A stretch of DNA of 46,428 bases from Desulfobacter curvatus DSM 3379 (GTDB lineage: Bacteria > Desulfobacterota > Desulfobacteria > Desulfobacterales > Desulfobacteraceae): contig NZ_KB892990.1 in NCBI RefSeq assembly GCF_000373985.1, forward strand, positions 22,887-69,314. Reading direction: 5' to 3'. Below, in pieces: positions 6,959 to 15,836 of the stretch (position 1 is its first letter; every line of letters starts with the position of its first letter). Under the pieces are notes generated by a model, which worked only from the letters and a program-made list of their open reading frames with translations, did not search any database and was not told where the DNA came from. The translations under genes were made by a program, and so were the position numbers.

Positions 6959-7882
6959 TCACAACTCTCCCCGCTCTTTCTGACTTTCTACTGAATGGGG
7001 CATACTCAGAGGGATATCTGGAAAACCTGCAAGGAAAATCATCTCCGACTGATAATTAGTATATCCTTCAATGATATATTCGTTCCAATAGAATTTGTTT
7101 TTTCCGTGCTTCATAAAAGATTCATATGCTTTTATCCGGTCTTTCTCATTTGAAACGTTCATGTTCCGATCGAAAAAGGCTTCCCAATCCTCACGTTTAG
7201 CTGAAGATCCAATCTTGCCATCCAAATCTACAATAATATACGGTGTTGTGAATACGACAGAGTATCCATAATTAAGCTCCGGAAATGGTTCAGGCATCAC
7301 CCTGGCATACCATATCTCATCTTTTTTCCCCTGGTAACCGCTCGGGACTATCACTTTATGCTCGTCACCGGTACCCAGTTCTTCTAAAATAACATACCGG
7401 TCCCGGTGCCCTTTATGGACAAATATCCCCATTCTGGAACTTTGCATACACTCAATTATTGTAATCAATCCCGGATCTGCTTTGATCGTCCGTAAAACGT
7501 CAAGGATTATCGTTCCGAATGATTCTTTTTTAATTCCTACGACAAGGTCGAAAAAGCCCCAGCATGTGAAGTAAGATTGTGTAACCGGACTTTGGGGCGG
7601 GAAGGAGGGCATATAAGTATCATCTGCTTGTTCTAAAATGTTCGTCAATTTTGACACAGCAGATAAATCGGATAGCTGCTCGACGAGAACTGATACTTTA
7701 TTTTGAGCATAAATATAAATAGCATGGAGAGGGTCATATTTGCCCAGTTCTTCTTTTGATATGATGGTTCCTTCAAGGTTCTCAGCGTGTATTTTGGCTT
7801 CTTTCAATTCTTGAAAGTTTATTATTTTCTTTTTCTTTGCTTTTTTCAGCCCTGAAATAATTTTTTTGGATATCGGCCCCAT
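6959..7882 (-). CDS. Uncharacterised protein
   Basis: About 307 residues from the ATG at 7882; the frame continues upstream to a TTG at 7921, and neither start has a well-spaced ribosome site. The N-terminus is very Lys-rich (KKIISGLKKAKKKK), followed by a helical region (LKEAKIHAENLEG, then VSVLVEQLSDLSAVSKL) and an apparently globular C-terminal part with alternating aromatic and acidic residues (for example GYSVVFTTPYIIVDLDGKIG). No signal peptide, membrane segment or catalytic motif is evident. I do not recognise the family. It faces the radical SAM gene across a 433-base gap and marks the right edge of the accessory region. Confidence 0.6.
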   Translation of the reverse strand: MGPISKKIISGLKKAKKKKIINFQELKEAKIHAENLEGTIISKEELGKYDPLHAIYIYAQNKVSVLVEQLSDLSAVSKLTNILEQADDTYMPSFPPQSPVTQSYFTCWGFFDLVVGIKKESFGTIILDVLRTIKADPGLITIIECMQSSRMGIFVHKGHRDRYVILEELGTGDEHKVIVPSGYQGKKDEIWYARVMPEPFPELNYGYSVVFTTPYIIVDLDGKIGSSAKREDWEAFFDRNMNVSNEKDRIKAYESFMKHGKNKFYWNEYIIEGYTNYQSEMIFLAGFPDIPLSMPHSVESQKERGEL

Positions 7883-8047
7883 ATTCACCTGTAAATAAAG
7901 TGCATCAATAATGTTGATCAAAATCGATTATTCCGGATAATCATTATGCTTAAAGATAAATTCTTATGTTGCGAATAGTTTAAGTATTGCATATATTTTT
8001 TGCTGTAACGCCCTTGTTGATCAATGAGTTCCGTATAGGCCATCAAA

Positions 8048-9328
8048 TCAGCCGTGGAGCAGTTTGAACTGAGCTAGAAATACCAGGATGCCTGCGATAT
8101 AACCAAGAACGGCCAGCCCGCTGATTTTTTTCACGTACCAGAAAAAATTGATTTTCTCCAGGCCCATGGCAGCCACCCCGGCAGCTGACCCAATGATCAG
8201 TAAAGAACCGCCGGTTCCTGCACAAAAAGCCAAAAAGGTCCACAAGAAATTGTCTGTGGTAAACTGATGGATATCATACATCCCCATGGATGCGGCCACC
8301 AGGGGCACATTGTCAATGATTGAGCTGATAATACCGATCACCGCAACAATAATGCTTTGCTGCCCAATGGTCTGGTTAAGCCAGGTGGCCAGTGTGGTCA
8401 GAATATGGGTATCTTCCAAAGTTGCCACCGCCAACAGGATACCGACAAAAAAAAGAATGGATGCCATATCGATTTGGGTCAGGGCATGCACCATGGTTAA
8501 AGGCTGTTTTTCCTCGTCTGACTTATGCCTGTGGACAAGCTCTCCCACCAGCCAGAGGACCCCAAGGCCGCACAAGATACCCATAAAAGGCGGCAAATGA
8601 GTGATTTCTTTGAACACCGGCACCATAACCAATGATCCTAGGCCCACAGTAAACATCAAATTACGTTCGAATTTTGTGGTTGTCCTGGGACCAGACGGTG
8701 TAGCCTTTTTCCCCACGGATTTTCCCCGCAGCATAAAGCTTACAATAATCAACGGAATGATAAGATTGGCAACAGATGCCAGGAAAACCGATTTAACCAC
8801 CCCCACAGAACTGATCTGGCCGCCGATCCAGAGCATGGTTGTGGTGACATCACCAATGGGAGACCAGGCCCCGCCAGCATTAGCGGCAATAACAATGACG
8901 CCTGCAAAAAACAACCGGTCATCATGGTTATCCAAAAGCTTCTTGGTCAATGACACCATGACAATGGTGGTGGTCAGGTTATCCAGCATGGCACTGAGAA
9001 AAAAAGTGACAAGACCAATGAGCATAATCAAAACACTCAGGCTGGTGGTGGTAATCCGCGAAGTGATCACCTCAAACCCGTCATGGGCATCAACCAGTTC
9101 AACAATGGTCATGGCACCGAGCAGGAAAAAAATAATCTGGGCAGTGGCTGCAAGATTCTCATTGAGCTGTTCTGTTACCAGATGGTGATTTCCTGTGGTA
9201 ACAGCGTAAATGGTCCACATCATGCCGGCGCCCAGCAGGGCGGAGGCTGATTTGTTCACTTTGAGCGGATGCTCAAAGGCGATGGCCGAATAAGCCAGAA
9301 CAAAGACAACAATTAATAGCGTATGCAT
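8048..9328 (-). CDS. nhaD: Na+/H+ antiporter, NhaD family
   Basis: A 426-residue inner-membrane transporter that would exchange internal Na+ (or Li+) for external protons, as expected in a marine or brackish anaerobe. It has about a dozen hydrophobic segments, beginning at residue 1 (LLIVVFVLAYSAIAF). NhaD/ion-transporter superfamily signatures include FLLGAMTIVELVDAHDGF, FFLSAMLDNLTTTIVM, ANAGGAWSPIGDVTTTMLW and GIISSIIDNVPLVAASMGMY, the last two holding the paired Asn/Asp/Pro elements of the ion path. Length is normal for NhaD. A strong AGGAGG lies five bases before the ATG. It appears to be a single-gene unit. Confidence 0.92.
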   Translation of the reverse strand: MHTLLIVVFVLAYSAIAFEHPLKVNKSASALLGAGMMWTIYAVTTGNHHLVTEQLNENLAATAQIIFFLLGAMTIVELVDAHDGFEVITSRITTTSLSVLIMLIGLVTFFLSAMLDNLTTTIVMVSLTKKLLDNHDDRLFFAGVIVIAANAGGAWSPIGDVTTTMLWIGGQISSVGVVKSVFLASVANLIIPLIIVSFMLRGKSVGKKATPSGPRTTTKFERNLMFTVGLGSLVMVPVFKEITHLPPFMGILCGLGVLWLVGELVHRHKSDEEKQPLTMVHALTQIDMASILFFVGILLAVATLEDTHILTTLATWLNQTIGQQSIIVAVIGIISSIIDNVPLVAASMGMYDIHQFTTDNFLWTFLAFCAGTGGSLLIIGSAAGVAAMGLEKINFFWYVKKISGLAVLGYIAGILVFLAQFKLLHG

Positions 9329-9405
9329 AACGCCTCCTTAAACTAAAAAAAATACCCCCCAAGTATAAGCTCATAATTTCTTATTACAAGAAGGCTTAAT
9401 GCAGT

Positions 9406-9482
9406 TCAAAGTTTGCAGATGGCAGCGCCCCTGGCCTGGCCGGCCTTTGCCAGATCTTTGGGAGAGATCTCAATGGTGACCG
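9406..9482 (-). pseudogene. Possible 3' end of a lost gene
   Basis: Between nhaD and the thioesterase gene, one minus-strand frame reads about 25 protein-like residues (TVTIEISPKDLAKAG, then QARGAAICKL) to a TGA at 9406-9408. Upstream codons quickly lose coding character and there is no start, so it may be a truncated remnant. Evidence is composition only. Confidence 0.25.
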
Positions 9483-9614
9483 TATTCCTTAGAAGCGGGC
9501 AGAAGCAAAGCGTATCCGGGTCTTATTTTCAGATCAATAAATGTATTTAAAAAGTAGGCATTTTTATCTACAATGCGCAGCCACCAAATAAAAATGAATG
9601 AAAGGAGCCACTTT

Positions 9615-10043
9615 ATGTTTGATTTCCCCTTATATTTAAAACAGCTGACAGCAGGAGAACCGGTCAACAACCCTTTTCTGGATTTTTTACAGATAAAGGT
9701 TGAGGCAGTTGAAAAAGGATATGCCCGGTTCAGCATGGACATCCGGCCCGAATTTCTCCAGGGCGCAGGAATCATGCAGGGCGGTTTAGGCATTGCCCTA
9801 TCCAGTGAAGCCGCCGCCCATGCGGTGATGAGCACCCTGGCACCAGGCGAAAACCTGACAACCATTGAACTGAAAAACAACTTTCTCTCCATGGCGTCCA
9901 AGGGCCGTCTGACCGCCGAAGCCACGGTGTTCAAACGAGGCAGGACCCTTGTTTTTGTGGACACCACAGTCAAAGATGACACAGGAAAATATATTTCAAA
10001 AAGCAGTGCCACCCTGATGGTGATTCCACCCAAGACAGATTAA
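9615..10043 (+). CDS. PaaI-type hotdog-fold thioesterase
   Basis: A 142-residue protein; the start at 9615 has AAAGGAG seven bases upstream. The hotdog fold is recognisable from KVEAVEKGYARFSMDIRPEFL, then GAGIMQGGLGIALSSEAAAHAVMS, then TTIELKNNFLSM and the closing strands LVFVDTTVKDDTGKYISKSSATLMV. PaaI-family enzymes hydrolyse acyl-CoA thioesters, often aryl- or hydroxyphenylacetyl-CoA. The usual HGG of the active-site helix reads QGG here, so substrate and even activity are uncertain. Stand-alone gene, convergent with the gamma-carbonic-anhydrase-like gene. Confidence 0.8.
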   Translation: MFDFPLYLKQLTAGEPVNNPFLDFLQIKVEAVEKGYARFSMDIRPEFLQGAGIMQGGLGIALSSEAAAHAVMSTLAPGENLTTIELKNNFLSMASKGRLTAEATVFKRGRTLVFVDTTVKDDTGKYISKSSATLMVIPPKTD

Positions 10044-10051
10044 TGAAGAAC

Positions 10052-10082
10052 GGCCGTAACCGAAAAGATGTCGGATACGGCC
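10052..10082. terminator. Hairpin between convergent genes
   Basis: A 12-base stem with one mismatch (GGCCGTAACCGA / TCGGATACGGCC, 7-base loop) lies between the ends of the thioesterase and carbonic-anhydrase-like genes. Neither side has a good T-run, so it is a likely bidirectional stop or stabilising hairpin rather than a classic terminator. Confidence 0.5.
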
Positions 10083-10092
10083 CAGACCAAGA

Positions 10093-10632
10093 TCATTGCT
10101 TAATTTCATAAAACAGATTTTTATCGGCAAAGGTTTTGGCATTCCCTGCATAATGGTTGGAGGACGTTTTTATCATCTGTGTAATTTCTTCTTTGTTTTC
10201 ATAGGTTTTCTTCACCTTTCCCGGTGATCCGATGACAAGGGAGTATGGCGGAATAATTGTTTTTTCCAGCACCACCGCACCTGCCGCGACAACAGATCCG
10301 GTGCCGATGATGGCATGATTCATCACAGTGGCACCCATACCGATCAGGCAGTCATCTTCAATGGTACAGCCATGCAGACAAACCTGATGGCCGACAGTGA
10401 CGCCGTTACCGATCGTTAAAGGGACACCCGCATCCGCATGGCACATGGAAAGATCCTGGATATTTGTCCGTTCACCGATGGTGATTGTGGCCGTGTCCCC
10501 CCGGACAACCGTTTGAAACCAGACTGAGGCGTTCCGGGCAATATGCACATCACCAATGATTTGAGCCGTTGGTGCAACAAATACGGAATCATGAATTTCG
10601 GGGTGGATATTTTTAAATGCGTATAGAGTCAT
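10093..10632 (-). CDS. Gamma-carbonic anhydrase family hexapeptide-repeat protein
   Basis: A 179-residue left-handed beta-helix protein. Repeats of the form (V/I/L)G..(A/S/C)xI run from about 18 to 155. The three His that bind the metal in gamma-carbonic anhydrases are present: one in DLSMCHADAG (about 65) and two in VGHQVCLHGC (about 82 and 87). The family forms trimers and includes Cam and the YrdA/PaaY group; YrdA-like members of this length often have no proven activity, so CO2 hydration is possible but unproven. Two adjacent ATGs occur; the second, at 10632, has the better spacing from AGGAG. It is divergent from the flavoprotein gene. Confidence 0.88.
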   Translation of the reverse strand: MTLYAFKNIHPEIHDSVFVAPTAQIIGDVHIARNASVWFQTVVRGDTATITIGERTNIQDLSMCHADAGVPLTIGNGVTVGHQVCLHGCTIEDDCLIGMGATVMNHAIIGTGSVVAAGAVVLEKTIIPPYSLVIGSPGKVKKTYENKEEITQMIKTSSNHYAGNAKTFADKNLFYEIKQ

Positions 10633-10742
10633 CATCTCTCCTTGTAATCATTTTATTGAATTTGTTATGTTCAGGACTTATTCTATAATTTACTAGAATT
10701 ATACCTGCCGTTTCAAAAGTACAACCCAGAAAAGGAAAAATT

Positions 10743-12164
10743 ATGTCAAAAGAATACGATGTGGCGATAATCGGGGCAGGCACAGCCGGCCTGACGGCCC
10801 AGGAAGAGGTGGTCAAACACACGGATAACTATGTGCTCATCGATGATGGCCCCTTGGGTACAACCTGTGCACGGGTGGGCTGCATGCCTTCCAAGGCATT
10901 GATTGCCGTGGCCGATGATTTTCACAAATGTAGTTTTTTTGATGAATACGGTATTAACGGCGCCCAAGGGCTGGTCCCGGATTATAAAAAAATCATGGCA
11001 CGGGTCCGGTCCATGCGGGATGAATTTTCAGGCGGCGTGATCCAGGAGATGTCCGGTTTCATGGATAAGGTAATCCGGAAAAGGGCCAGGTTTATAGATT
11101 CCAATACCCTGGATTTAGGGGATGGAACCATCCGGGCCAAAAGCATCATCATCGCCACCGGATCAAAACCTTTTATACCTGAGCCCTGGCTGCCGTTTAA
11201 AGAATTTATAATTGATACGGACCAGTTCTTTGAACTGGAAACCCTGCCCCGTACCATGGCCGTGTTTGGATTGGGCGTCATCGGCATTGAGCTGGGTCAG
11301 GCCCTGCATCGCCTTGGAGTTCAGGTAACTGCCGTCAGCCGCCGTAAAACGGCAGGCGGCCTGACCGACCCCAAACTTGAAGAATATGCCTTTGACCATT
11401 TTTCCAAGGAGATGCACATTGAACTTGGCGCGGCTGAAATTCTTGGCAAAACCGAAACCGGCCTTGAAGTGGGTGCCGGCAGCAAACGCTGGACCGTAGA
11501 CCGGGTGCTGATCGCCACGGGCAGACAGCCCATGCTCCAAGGTTTGAACCTTGAAAATTTAACACTCGACTTGGATGCCGAAGGGATGCCGGTCTTTAAT
11601 CCTGAAACCCTGCAGATAGGAAATCTGCCCGTGTTTTTGGCCGGCGATGTGAATAGGCTAAAACCCATTCTCCATGAAGCTGCTGATGACGGCACCATCG
11701 CAGGGTACAACGCCTGCGCCGGCACCGTGGCCCGATTTAAAAAACGAGTGCCTCTGCAGATCACTTTTTCTTCACCGGATATAGCCATTGCAGGCCTGTC
11801 CCACAAGGCCCTGACGGAAAAAGGCATTGATTATGTCGTAGGTGAGGCGTCCTGGGAAGAACTTGGCCGGGCCAGAATGATGCTTGGCAAAGCGGCCGGA
11901 AGAGCTCGAATTTATGCCGACCCCCAAAAGGGGCGGCTGCTTGGTGCAGAGATTATGGCTCCGGCCGGCGAACACATGGCCCATCTTCTGGCCTGGGCCA
12001 TGGGTGCAAATTTGACAATCAAAGAAATTCTGGGCATGCCCTTTTACCACCCCGTGCCTGAGGAGGCGCTTTTAGATGCTTTTTTTCAAATCGCTGAACA
12101 GATCAGTGAGCCCTTACCCACGCCAATACTGGAAAAAGCAGAGGGCGGTTCCCATGGGAAATAA
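10743..12164 (+). CDS. Dihydrolipoamide dehydrogenase-like FAD/NAD disulfide oxidoreductase
   Basis: A 473-residue class I pyridine nucleotide-disulfide oxidoreductase. The FAD-binding GAGTAG is at 11-16, the redox-active disulfide Cys42/Cys47 is in TTCARVGCMPSK, an NAD-binding Rossmann motif is in FGLGVIGIELGQAL, the second FAD motif is in VFLAGDV, and the C-terminal dimer-interface base is in FYHPVPEE (His 436, Glu 441). It would transfer electrons between NAD(P)H and a disulfide. No 2-oxoacid dehydrogenase or glycine-cleavage gene is adjacent, so the physiological substrate is open (lipoamide, mycothiol-like or other). Its last 11 bases overlap the start of the DHH phosphoesterase gene, making a two-gene operon. 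Confidence 0.87.
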   Translation: MSKEYDVAIIGAGTAGLTAQEEVVKHTDNYVLIDDGPLGTTCARVGCMPSKALIAVADDFHKCSFFDEYGINGAQGLVPDYKKIMARVRSMRDEFSGGVIQEMSGFMDKVIRKRARFIDSNTLDLGDGTIRAKSIIIATGSKPFIPEPWLPFKEFIIDTDQFFELETLPRTMAVFGLGVIGIELGQALHRLGVQVTAVSRRKTAGGLTDPKLEEYAFDHFSKEMHIELGAAEILGKTETGLEVGAGSKRWTVDRVLIATGRQPMLQGLNLENLTLDLDAEGMPVFNPETLQIGNLPVFLAGDVNRLKPILHEAADDGTIAGYNACAGTVARFKKRVPLQITFSSPDIAIAGLSHKALTEKGIDYVVGEASWEELGRARMMLGKAAGRARIYADPQKGRLLGAEIMAPAGEHMAHLLAWAMGANLTIKEILGMPFYHPVPEEALLDAFFQIAEQISEPLPTPILEKAEGGSHGK

Positions 12165-13272
12165 AAAAGACCCGCTCAACCTGTTTTTGTCTGATGCCCG
12201 GTCCAGGGCCCAGACCCAAGATATTGACATGCTGGTATTCGGCAATGAAGCTGCGGATCTGGATTCGGTGGTGTCTGCCATCGGTCTGGCCTGGGTGTTG
12301 GGAAACGGCAACAATCCCTGTACGGCATTACCTCTAATTCCCATCAAACGAGACGATTTCCGCCTGAAAACAGAAAGCCGGTGGGTACTCTCGCAAACAG
12401 GCATTGACACTGAAAACCTTTTTTTCCTGGACGATATCCAGCCATTGGAGATGCTCATCTCCCGGGTCAAGGGATTTGCACTGGTGGACCATAACCGGCC
12501 GGCAAACGGTTTTTTAAAGTATGAAGAAAAAATAAAATTCATCATGGATCACCATGAAAACTTAAAGCTCTACCCCTATGCCCTGGGCCGGATTGAACCA
12601 GTGGGTTCCTGTGCCACTCTGGTAGGTGAAGATCTGATCAATAATAATGAAGAAGGACCTGCAGGGAAAATTCCCGGAAGCCTTGCCGCCCTCTTGCTTG
12701 GGGCTATCCTCATTGACACCGTCAACCTTGACCCCAAGGCCGGGCGAATGACCCCCAGGGACCAAGCCGTGGCAAAACACCTGAAACCCATTGCCGGCCT
12801 GGACGCAGACACGTTTTACCAAGGCATCCGTGCAGCCAAATCAGACATCAGTGAAATGGACACAAGGGATCTGCTCAGGCGGGACTGCAAGACATTTCAA
12901 TTCAACAAGGTGAACTGCACCGTGGCATCGGTGCCTTTGGCCCTTGAACAATGGATGGTCAGGGACATGGATCTTGCCAAGGGCATTGAGACCTATGCCG
13001 GGGAAGTGCAGGCAGATATTTTGATGACCATGAACACCCAGCGCACCCCTGAATTTTCAAGGGGGATTTCTGTGTTTTGCAAATCCCCCGTTCTTTTCAC
13101 AACCATTTTAGCCATGCTGACATTCAACCTTGACCTGGAATTAGTCCCCCCGCCCCAAGGTTTTAACTGTGGAAAAGTTCACTTTTACCGCCAGGGCAAC
13201 CTGAAGCTGTCCAGAAAAAAACTGGAACCGATACTGGACCAGTATTTCTCAAAACTTGAACGACCGTATTGA
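12154..13272 (+). CDS. DHH-family phosphoesterase, PPX1/prune type (exopolyphosphatase or pyrophosphatase)
   Basis: A 372-residue cytosolic metal-dependent hydrolase. The start at 12154 is inside the previous gene, with GAGGGCGG as ribosome site. DHH motifs are complete: GNEAADLDSVVSAI (Asp 35, 37), VDHNR (112-114) and MDHHEN (132-134), followed by a DHHA2-type C-terminal domain (from about 220: YQGIRAAKSDISEM, and the closing GKVHFYRQGNLKLSRK). The GNEAADLDS form is typical of yeast PPX1 and prune-like exopolyphosphatases, while family II pyrophosphatases have a different first motif and are shorter. Removal of phosphate from polyphosphate ends is therefore the best guess. Coupled to the flavoprotein upstream; the reason for the pairing is unclear. 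Confidence 0.82.
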   Translation: MGNKKDPLNLFLSDARSRAQTQDIDMLVFGNEAADLDSVVSAIGLAWVLGNGNNPCTALPLIPIKRDDFRLKTESRWVLSQTGIDTENLFFLDDIQPLEMLISRVKGFALVDHNRPANGFLKYEEKIKFIMDHHENLKLYPYALGRIEPVGSCATLVGEDLINNNEEGPAGKIPGSLAALLLGAILIDTVNLDPKAGRMTPRDQAVAKHLKPIAGLDADTFYQGIRAAKSDISEMDTRDLLRRDCKTFQFNKVNCTVASVPLALEQWMVRDMDLAKGIETYAGEVQADILMTMNTQRTPEFSRGISVFCKSPVLFTTILAMLTFNLDLELVPPPQGFNCGKVHFYRQGNLKLSRKKLEPILDQYFSKLERPY

Positions 13273-13391
13273 GACTTTCATAATAACCCACGACAAAAAA
13301 TGAAACTAAAGACACCAACAACCAAGGGTTAAAATGGGCGCCGCAGGCGCTTCACCCTCTTGTTTCTTGTATCTTGTCTCTAGTTTCTTGT

Positions 13392-13958
13392 TCAAGCCCT
13401 GGCTATATATTTTCTGGTTTCAGTGTTGACCTTGACCATCTCTCCGTTTTCAAGATATTCAGGCACCTGGATTTCAACCCCGTTGGAAAGGGTGGCAGGT
13501 TTTGTCCGGGCCGTCGCGCTGGCCCCTTTGATGCCCGGCGCGGTTTGTGTAATTTCAAAAACAAGGGAAGCGGGGATCTCAACGGCCACCAGATTGCCGT
13601 CAATGAACATACCCACAATATCTTCCATACCGTCGGTGAGCCAGACCAGCTCATCTTCAATGCTGTCTCCGGCAATCATATACTGGCCGTATTCCACGGT
13701 GTCCATGAACACATGCAAATCCCCGTCCGGATATAGGTACTGGACCGGTTTTCTTTGCAGGTCCACATCATCGAGCATATCATTGCCTTTGTATGAATCT
13801 TCATATTTCTGCCGGGTCTTGACACTGCTGAACCTGACCTTGTAAAGGGTAACAGCGCCCCTTGCCGACGGGGTTCTTACATCAATATGTTTTACCAGAT
13901 ATGGTTCACCGCTGATCTCCACCACCTGGCCCTTTTTTAAATCACATGCTTTTGGCAT
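13392..13958 (-). CDS. efpL: Elongation factor P-like protein EfpL (YeiP)
   Basis: A 188-residue translation factor with the three EF-P domains: KOW-like N-terminal domain (1-65), OB domain (66-130) and C-terminal OB domain (131-188, ending ENGEMVKVNTETRKYIARA). EF-P and its paralogue EfpL relieve ribosome stalling at Pro-containing motifs. The loop that reaches the peptidyl-transferase centre reads PSARGAVTLYK with Arg at 33, the feature separating EfpL/YeiP from Lys-tipped EF-P. Length fits E. coli YeiP (about 190). The minus-strand start follows a GGGAGAGGGAAAG ribosome site. Single-gene unit; no modification enzyme gene is adjacent. Confidence 0.9.
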   Translation of the reverse strand: MPKACDLKKGQVVEISGEPYLVKHIDVRTPSARGAVTLYKVRFSSVKTRQKYEDSYKGNDMLDDVDLQRKPVQYLYPDGDLHVFMDTVEYGQYMIAGDSIEDELVWLTDGMEDIVGMFIDGNLVAVEIPASLVFEITQTAPGIKGASATARTKPATLSNGVEIQVPEYLENGEMVKVNTETRKYIARA

Positions 13959-14115
13959 CTTTCCCTCTCCCTAAGAATAAAACCTTCATTGCTTCTATAA
14001 AACCAACGCTCAGGCCCTGGGGCCACGGACTTTTTTGCCTGTTTACCAGCACAAGGGGTTTAAAGCAAGTGTATATTGCCAACCGGCCAGGGTAACTGCA
14101 TTCACAACAAATGAG

Positions 14116-14592
14116 CTATTCTTCTTCCGGCTTATGAAGTACCACCAAAGAATCCGGATCACGATCTGCTATTTGCCGGGCCACTTTAGCCGGAACTATT
14201 TCGTAAACACTATTCAGCGTAACAATGGCAAGCTGTCCCCGGCCAAGTTTCCGGGTCATCTCATCGTTAACGTAGAGTTTTTTTATTTTCTTGCCGACCT
14301 TGAAATAGTATGGATCTTCGTACTTACTCAGATCCAGACGGTTCTCTTCTATTAACTGCTTGACCTGGGCCAATTTCTCCTGTTTTTCTTTCTCACGGTT
14401 GGAGCGGAGGTTGAGTTCCCGGCTCCGTTTGGCCTGGGCTAACTGATCTTGCCGGGTCTGGTTAACTTCAGCCGTTGCTTTCTTGCCTTTATTTTTTTTC
14501 CGCTTAACCCGTTTCTCTTGATTGGCTTTTTTAGCCTGTTTTTTATCAGCTATCCCGGCTTTCAGGAGCTGATCCTGTAAAGACAATCCCAT
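14116..14592 (-). CDS. DUF2058 family protein (YaiL-like)
   Basis: A 158-residue highly charged cytosolic protein. The N-terminus MGLSLQDQLLKAG followed by a long Lys/Arg/Gln-rich helix (about 15-90, for example KKQAKKANQEKRVKRKK and LRSNREKEKQEKL) and the globular end with YYFKVGKKIKKLYVNDEM and GQLAIVTLNSVYEIVP are the signature of DUF2058, annotated in E. coli as YaiL, a nucleoprotein or polynucleotide-associated protein. The charged helix suggests RNA or DNA binding. Function is otherwise unknown. The ribosome site on the minus strand is AAGAGGGG before the ATG at 14592. Confidence 0.85.
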   Translation of the reverse strand: MGLSLQDQLLKAGIADKKQAKKANQEKRVKRKKNKGKKATAEVNQTRQDQLAQAKRSRELNLRSNREKEKQEKLAQVKQLIEENRLDLSKYEDPYYFKVGKKIKKLYVNDEMTRKLGRGQLAIVTLNSVYEIVPAKVARQIADRDPDSLVVLHKPEEE

Positions 14593-14924
14593 TTATCCCC
14601 TCTTCCTTATGACGGCCGCGGGCCGTCCCTGGTCTATCAGTACCCAGGCCCCGGCCTACAACGAAATTTGAAAGATCTGAGTAGCTTACCCAGAATTTCT
14701 TATAAATTATCCCCATAATAATATATCCGGCGCCACAGTAGTTCAACCACAATTGACTTTTGAAGTGATGCCCCTTGGGTTTCATTTCTTGGCCTTGACA
14801 TCGGGTTAAAACAATAGCTGATAAAATTGATGAACAGTGGGCAGGATCAGTTTTCGTTGGTCATAAATCGGAAAAGCCGAATCATCATGAATTTTGTTGA
14901 AGAATATAGCTGGCAGGACGTGCC
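14593..14924. other. Gene-free gap containing a dispersed repeat copy
   Basis: No gene is supported between the DUF2058 and HAD genes. The stretch nearest the DUF2058 start carries a diverged, inverted copy of the dispersed repeat (14611-14674). The remainder is AT-rich and without clear structure. Confidence 0.45.
14611..14674 (-). repeat. Dispersed palindromic repeat, copy 1 (diverged, inverted)
   Basis: On the minus strand this resembles the 3' part of the two 87-base copies flanking the TonB gene at 23986-26127, sharing GGTCTATC, CCAGGC and the terminal palindrome ACGGCC...GGCCGT. Roughly three quarters of about 64 positions agree by eye. It may be a REP- or MITE-like element. Confidence 0.55.
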
Positions 14925-15416
14925 TTACGCCCGGTAAGAACCCTGTTCAAGCATTCGGGTGACACAAATAGACTCTGCCAAGACCTTATTCGTCCAGTTG
15001 TTGTCCAATGGGTCAACGACCAGAGCCCGGAAATTAAAACGTTTCCCCTCAATAAGGACCCCTTCGGAGTCGTCAATATGCAGTTGCGAGTTCACCCAGT
15101 TGGGAAGCTTGGAAGGTTTTCTCTTCTCTTTGAGATTTTCTATAATTTTTTCATGCCTATTCTGGTTGATCACCAGATCCAGCTTGAGTCCGTGGAGATT
15201 GAACAGTTTTTTGATATATTTGGACTTGCGGTGGGAGGTGGTGTAGATGCCGATCTGCCAACCACAATCCCGCAACTTCTTAAAAAGGTCAACGGTCCCA
15301 TGGCGCAAGGGTTCGGTGCGGAACCACTTGTGGTACCAAGGCAGCTTAACAGGCTCGGCAGGGATTTCCGGTTGCCAGCAGATGAGGGTATCGTCGAGGT
15401 CGAAGGTTATCAGCAT
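14925..15416 (-). CDS. HAD superfamily phosphatase
   Basis: A 163-residue cytosolic hydrolase. The start at 15416 is chosen because AGGA precedes it by about seven bases and the HAD fold begins directly (MLITFDLDDTLICW); the frame is open to 15530, but those residues look non-coding. Motif I is DLDDT with the nucleophilic Asp at 6, motif II is IYTTS, and motif III/IV is in LHIDDSEGV. A basic LKEKRKPSKLPNWV linker precedes motif III. The arrangement with a minimal cap resembles FCP1/NLI-like or MDP-1-like members. Substrate unknown. No operon partner. Confidence 0.75.
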   Translation of the reverse strand: MLITFDLDDTLICWQPEIPAEPVKLPWYHKWFRTEPLRHGTVDLFKKLRDCGWQIGIYTTSHRKSKYIKKLFNLHGLKLDLVINQNRHEKIIENLKEKRKPSKLPNWVNSQLHIDDSEGVLIEGKRFNFRALVVDPLDNNWTNKVLAESICVTRMLEQGSYRA

Positions 15417-15836
15417 ACGTGTTCCTACAGGTCCGGCGAGGAAAGGCGAACCTTCAGCCTTCCTATCCTGACGAATATGTAAGAAAGGCCGGTCGATGAT
15501 TGATGGCCAAGTCCGACCTTCCTGTGCCATGGGAAAGAGTCTAATCCAATTTTTCTTAAAGCTTCCATGCTTATTGACTATACGAGTTATGTTAAAAAAA
15601 TATTAGGAGGGAATTAGAAGGGTGTTAACGGATCGCCGCGCTTCAAAATTAAGCGCTTGACCGGACCTGAAAATCTTTCTATAAAGGTCTCCATGAATTG
15701 CTTTTTTGTATTTTTTAAAAATAATGATGGTTTTTTAACACATAATAAAAGTAGCTAATTTTATAGTTAATTATTTGATTTTGGGCACTACGCCCGAGTT
15801 ATGGAAACTAAAATATGCTATTTTAAAGGAGAAAAA
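15417..15836. other. AT-rich gap before the ferredoxin gene
   Basis: No gene is supported. A small perfect hairpin (GCGCTT, 7-base loop, AAGCGC) lies at 15638-15656. The final 150 bases are very AT-rich and probably contain the ferredoxin promoter, though no good consensus pair stands out. Confidence 0.4.

Noticed and set aside
8286..9188. Plus-strand frames opposite nhaD
   Set aside because: Complement of hydrophobic codons; nhaD on the minus strand is unambiguous.
13320..13400. Short TTTCTTGT-type repeats downstream of efpL as a CRISPR or tandem array
   Set aside because: Only a few imperfect words with no regular spacer length; no CRISPR array is seen anywhere in the window.
13374..13845. 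Plus-strand frames over efpL
   Set aside because: Antisense shadows of a well-conserved gene.
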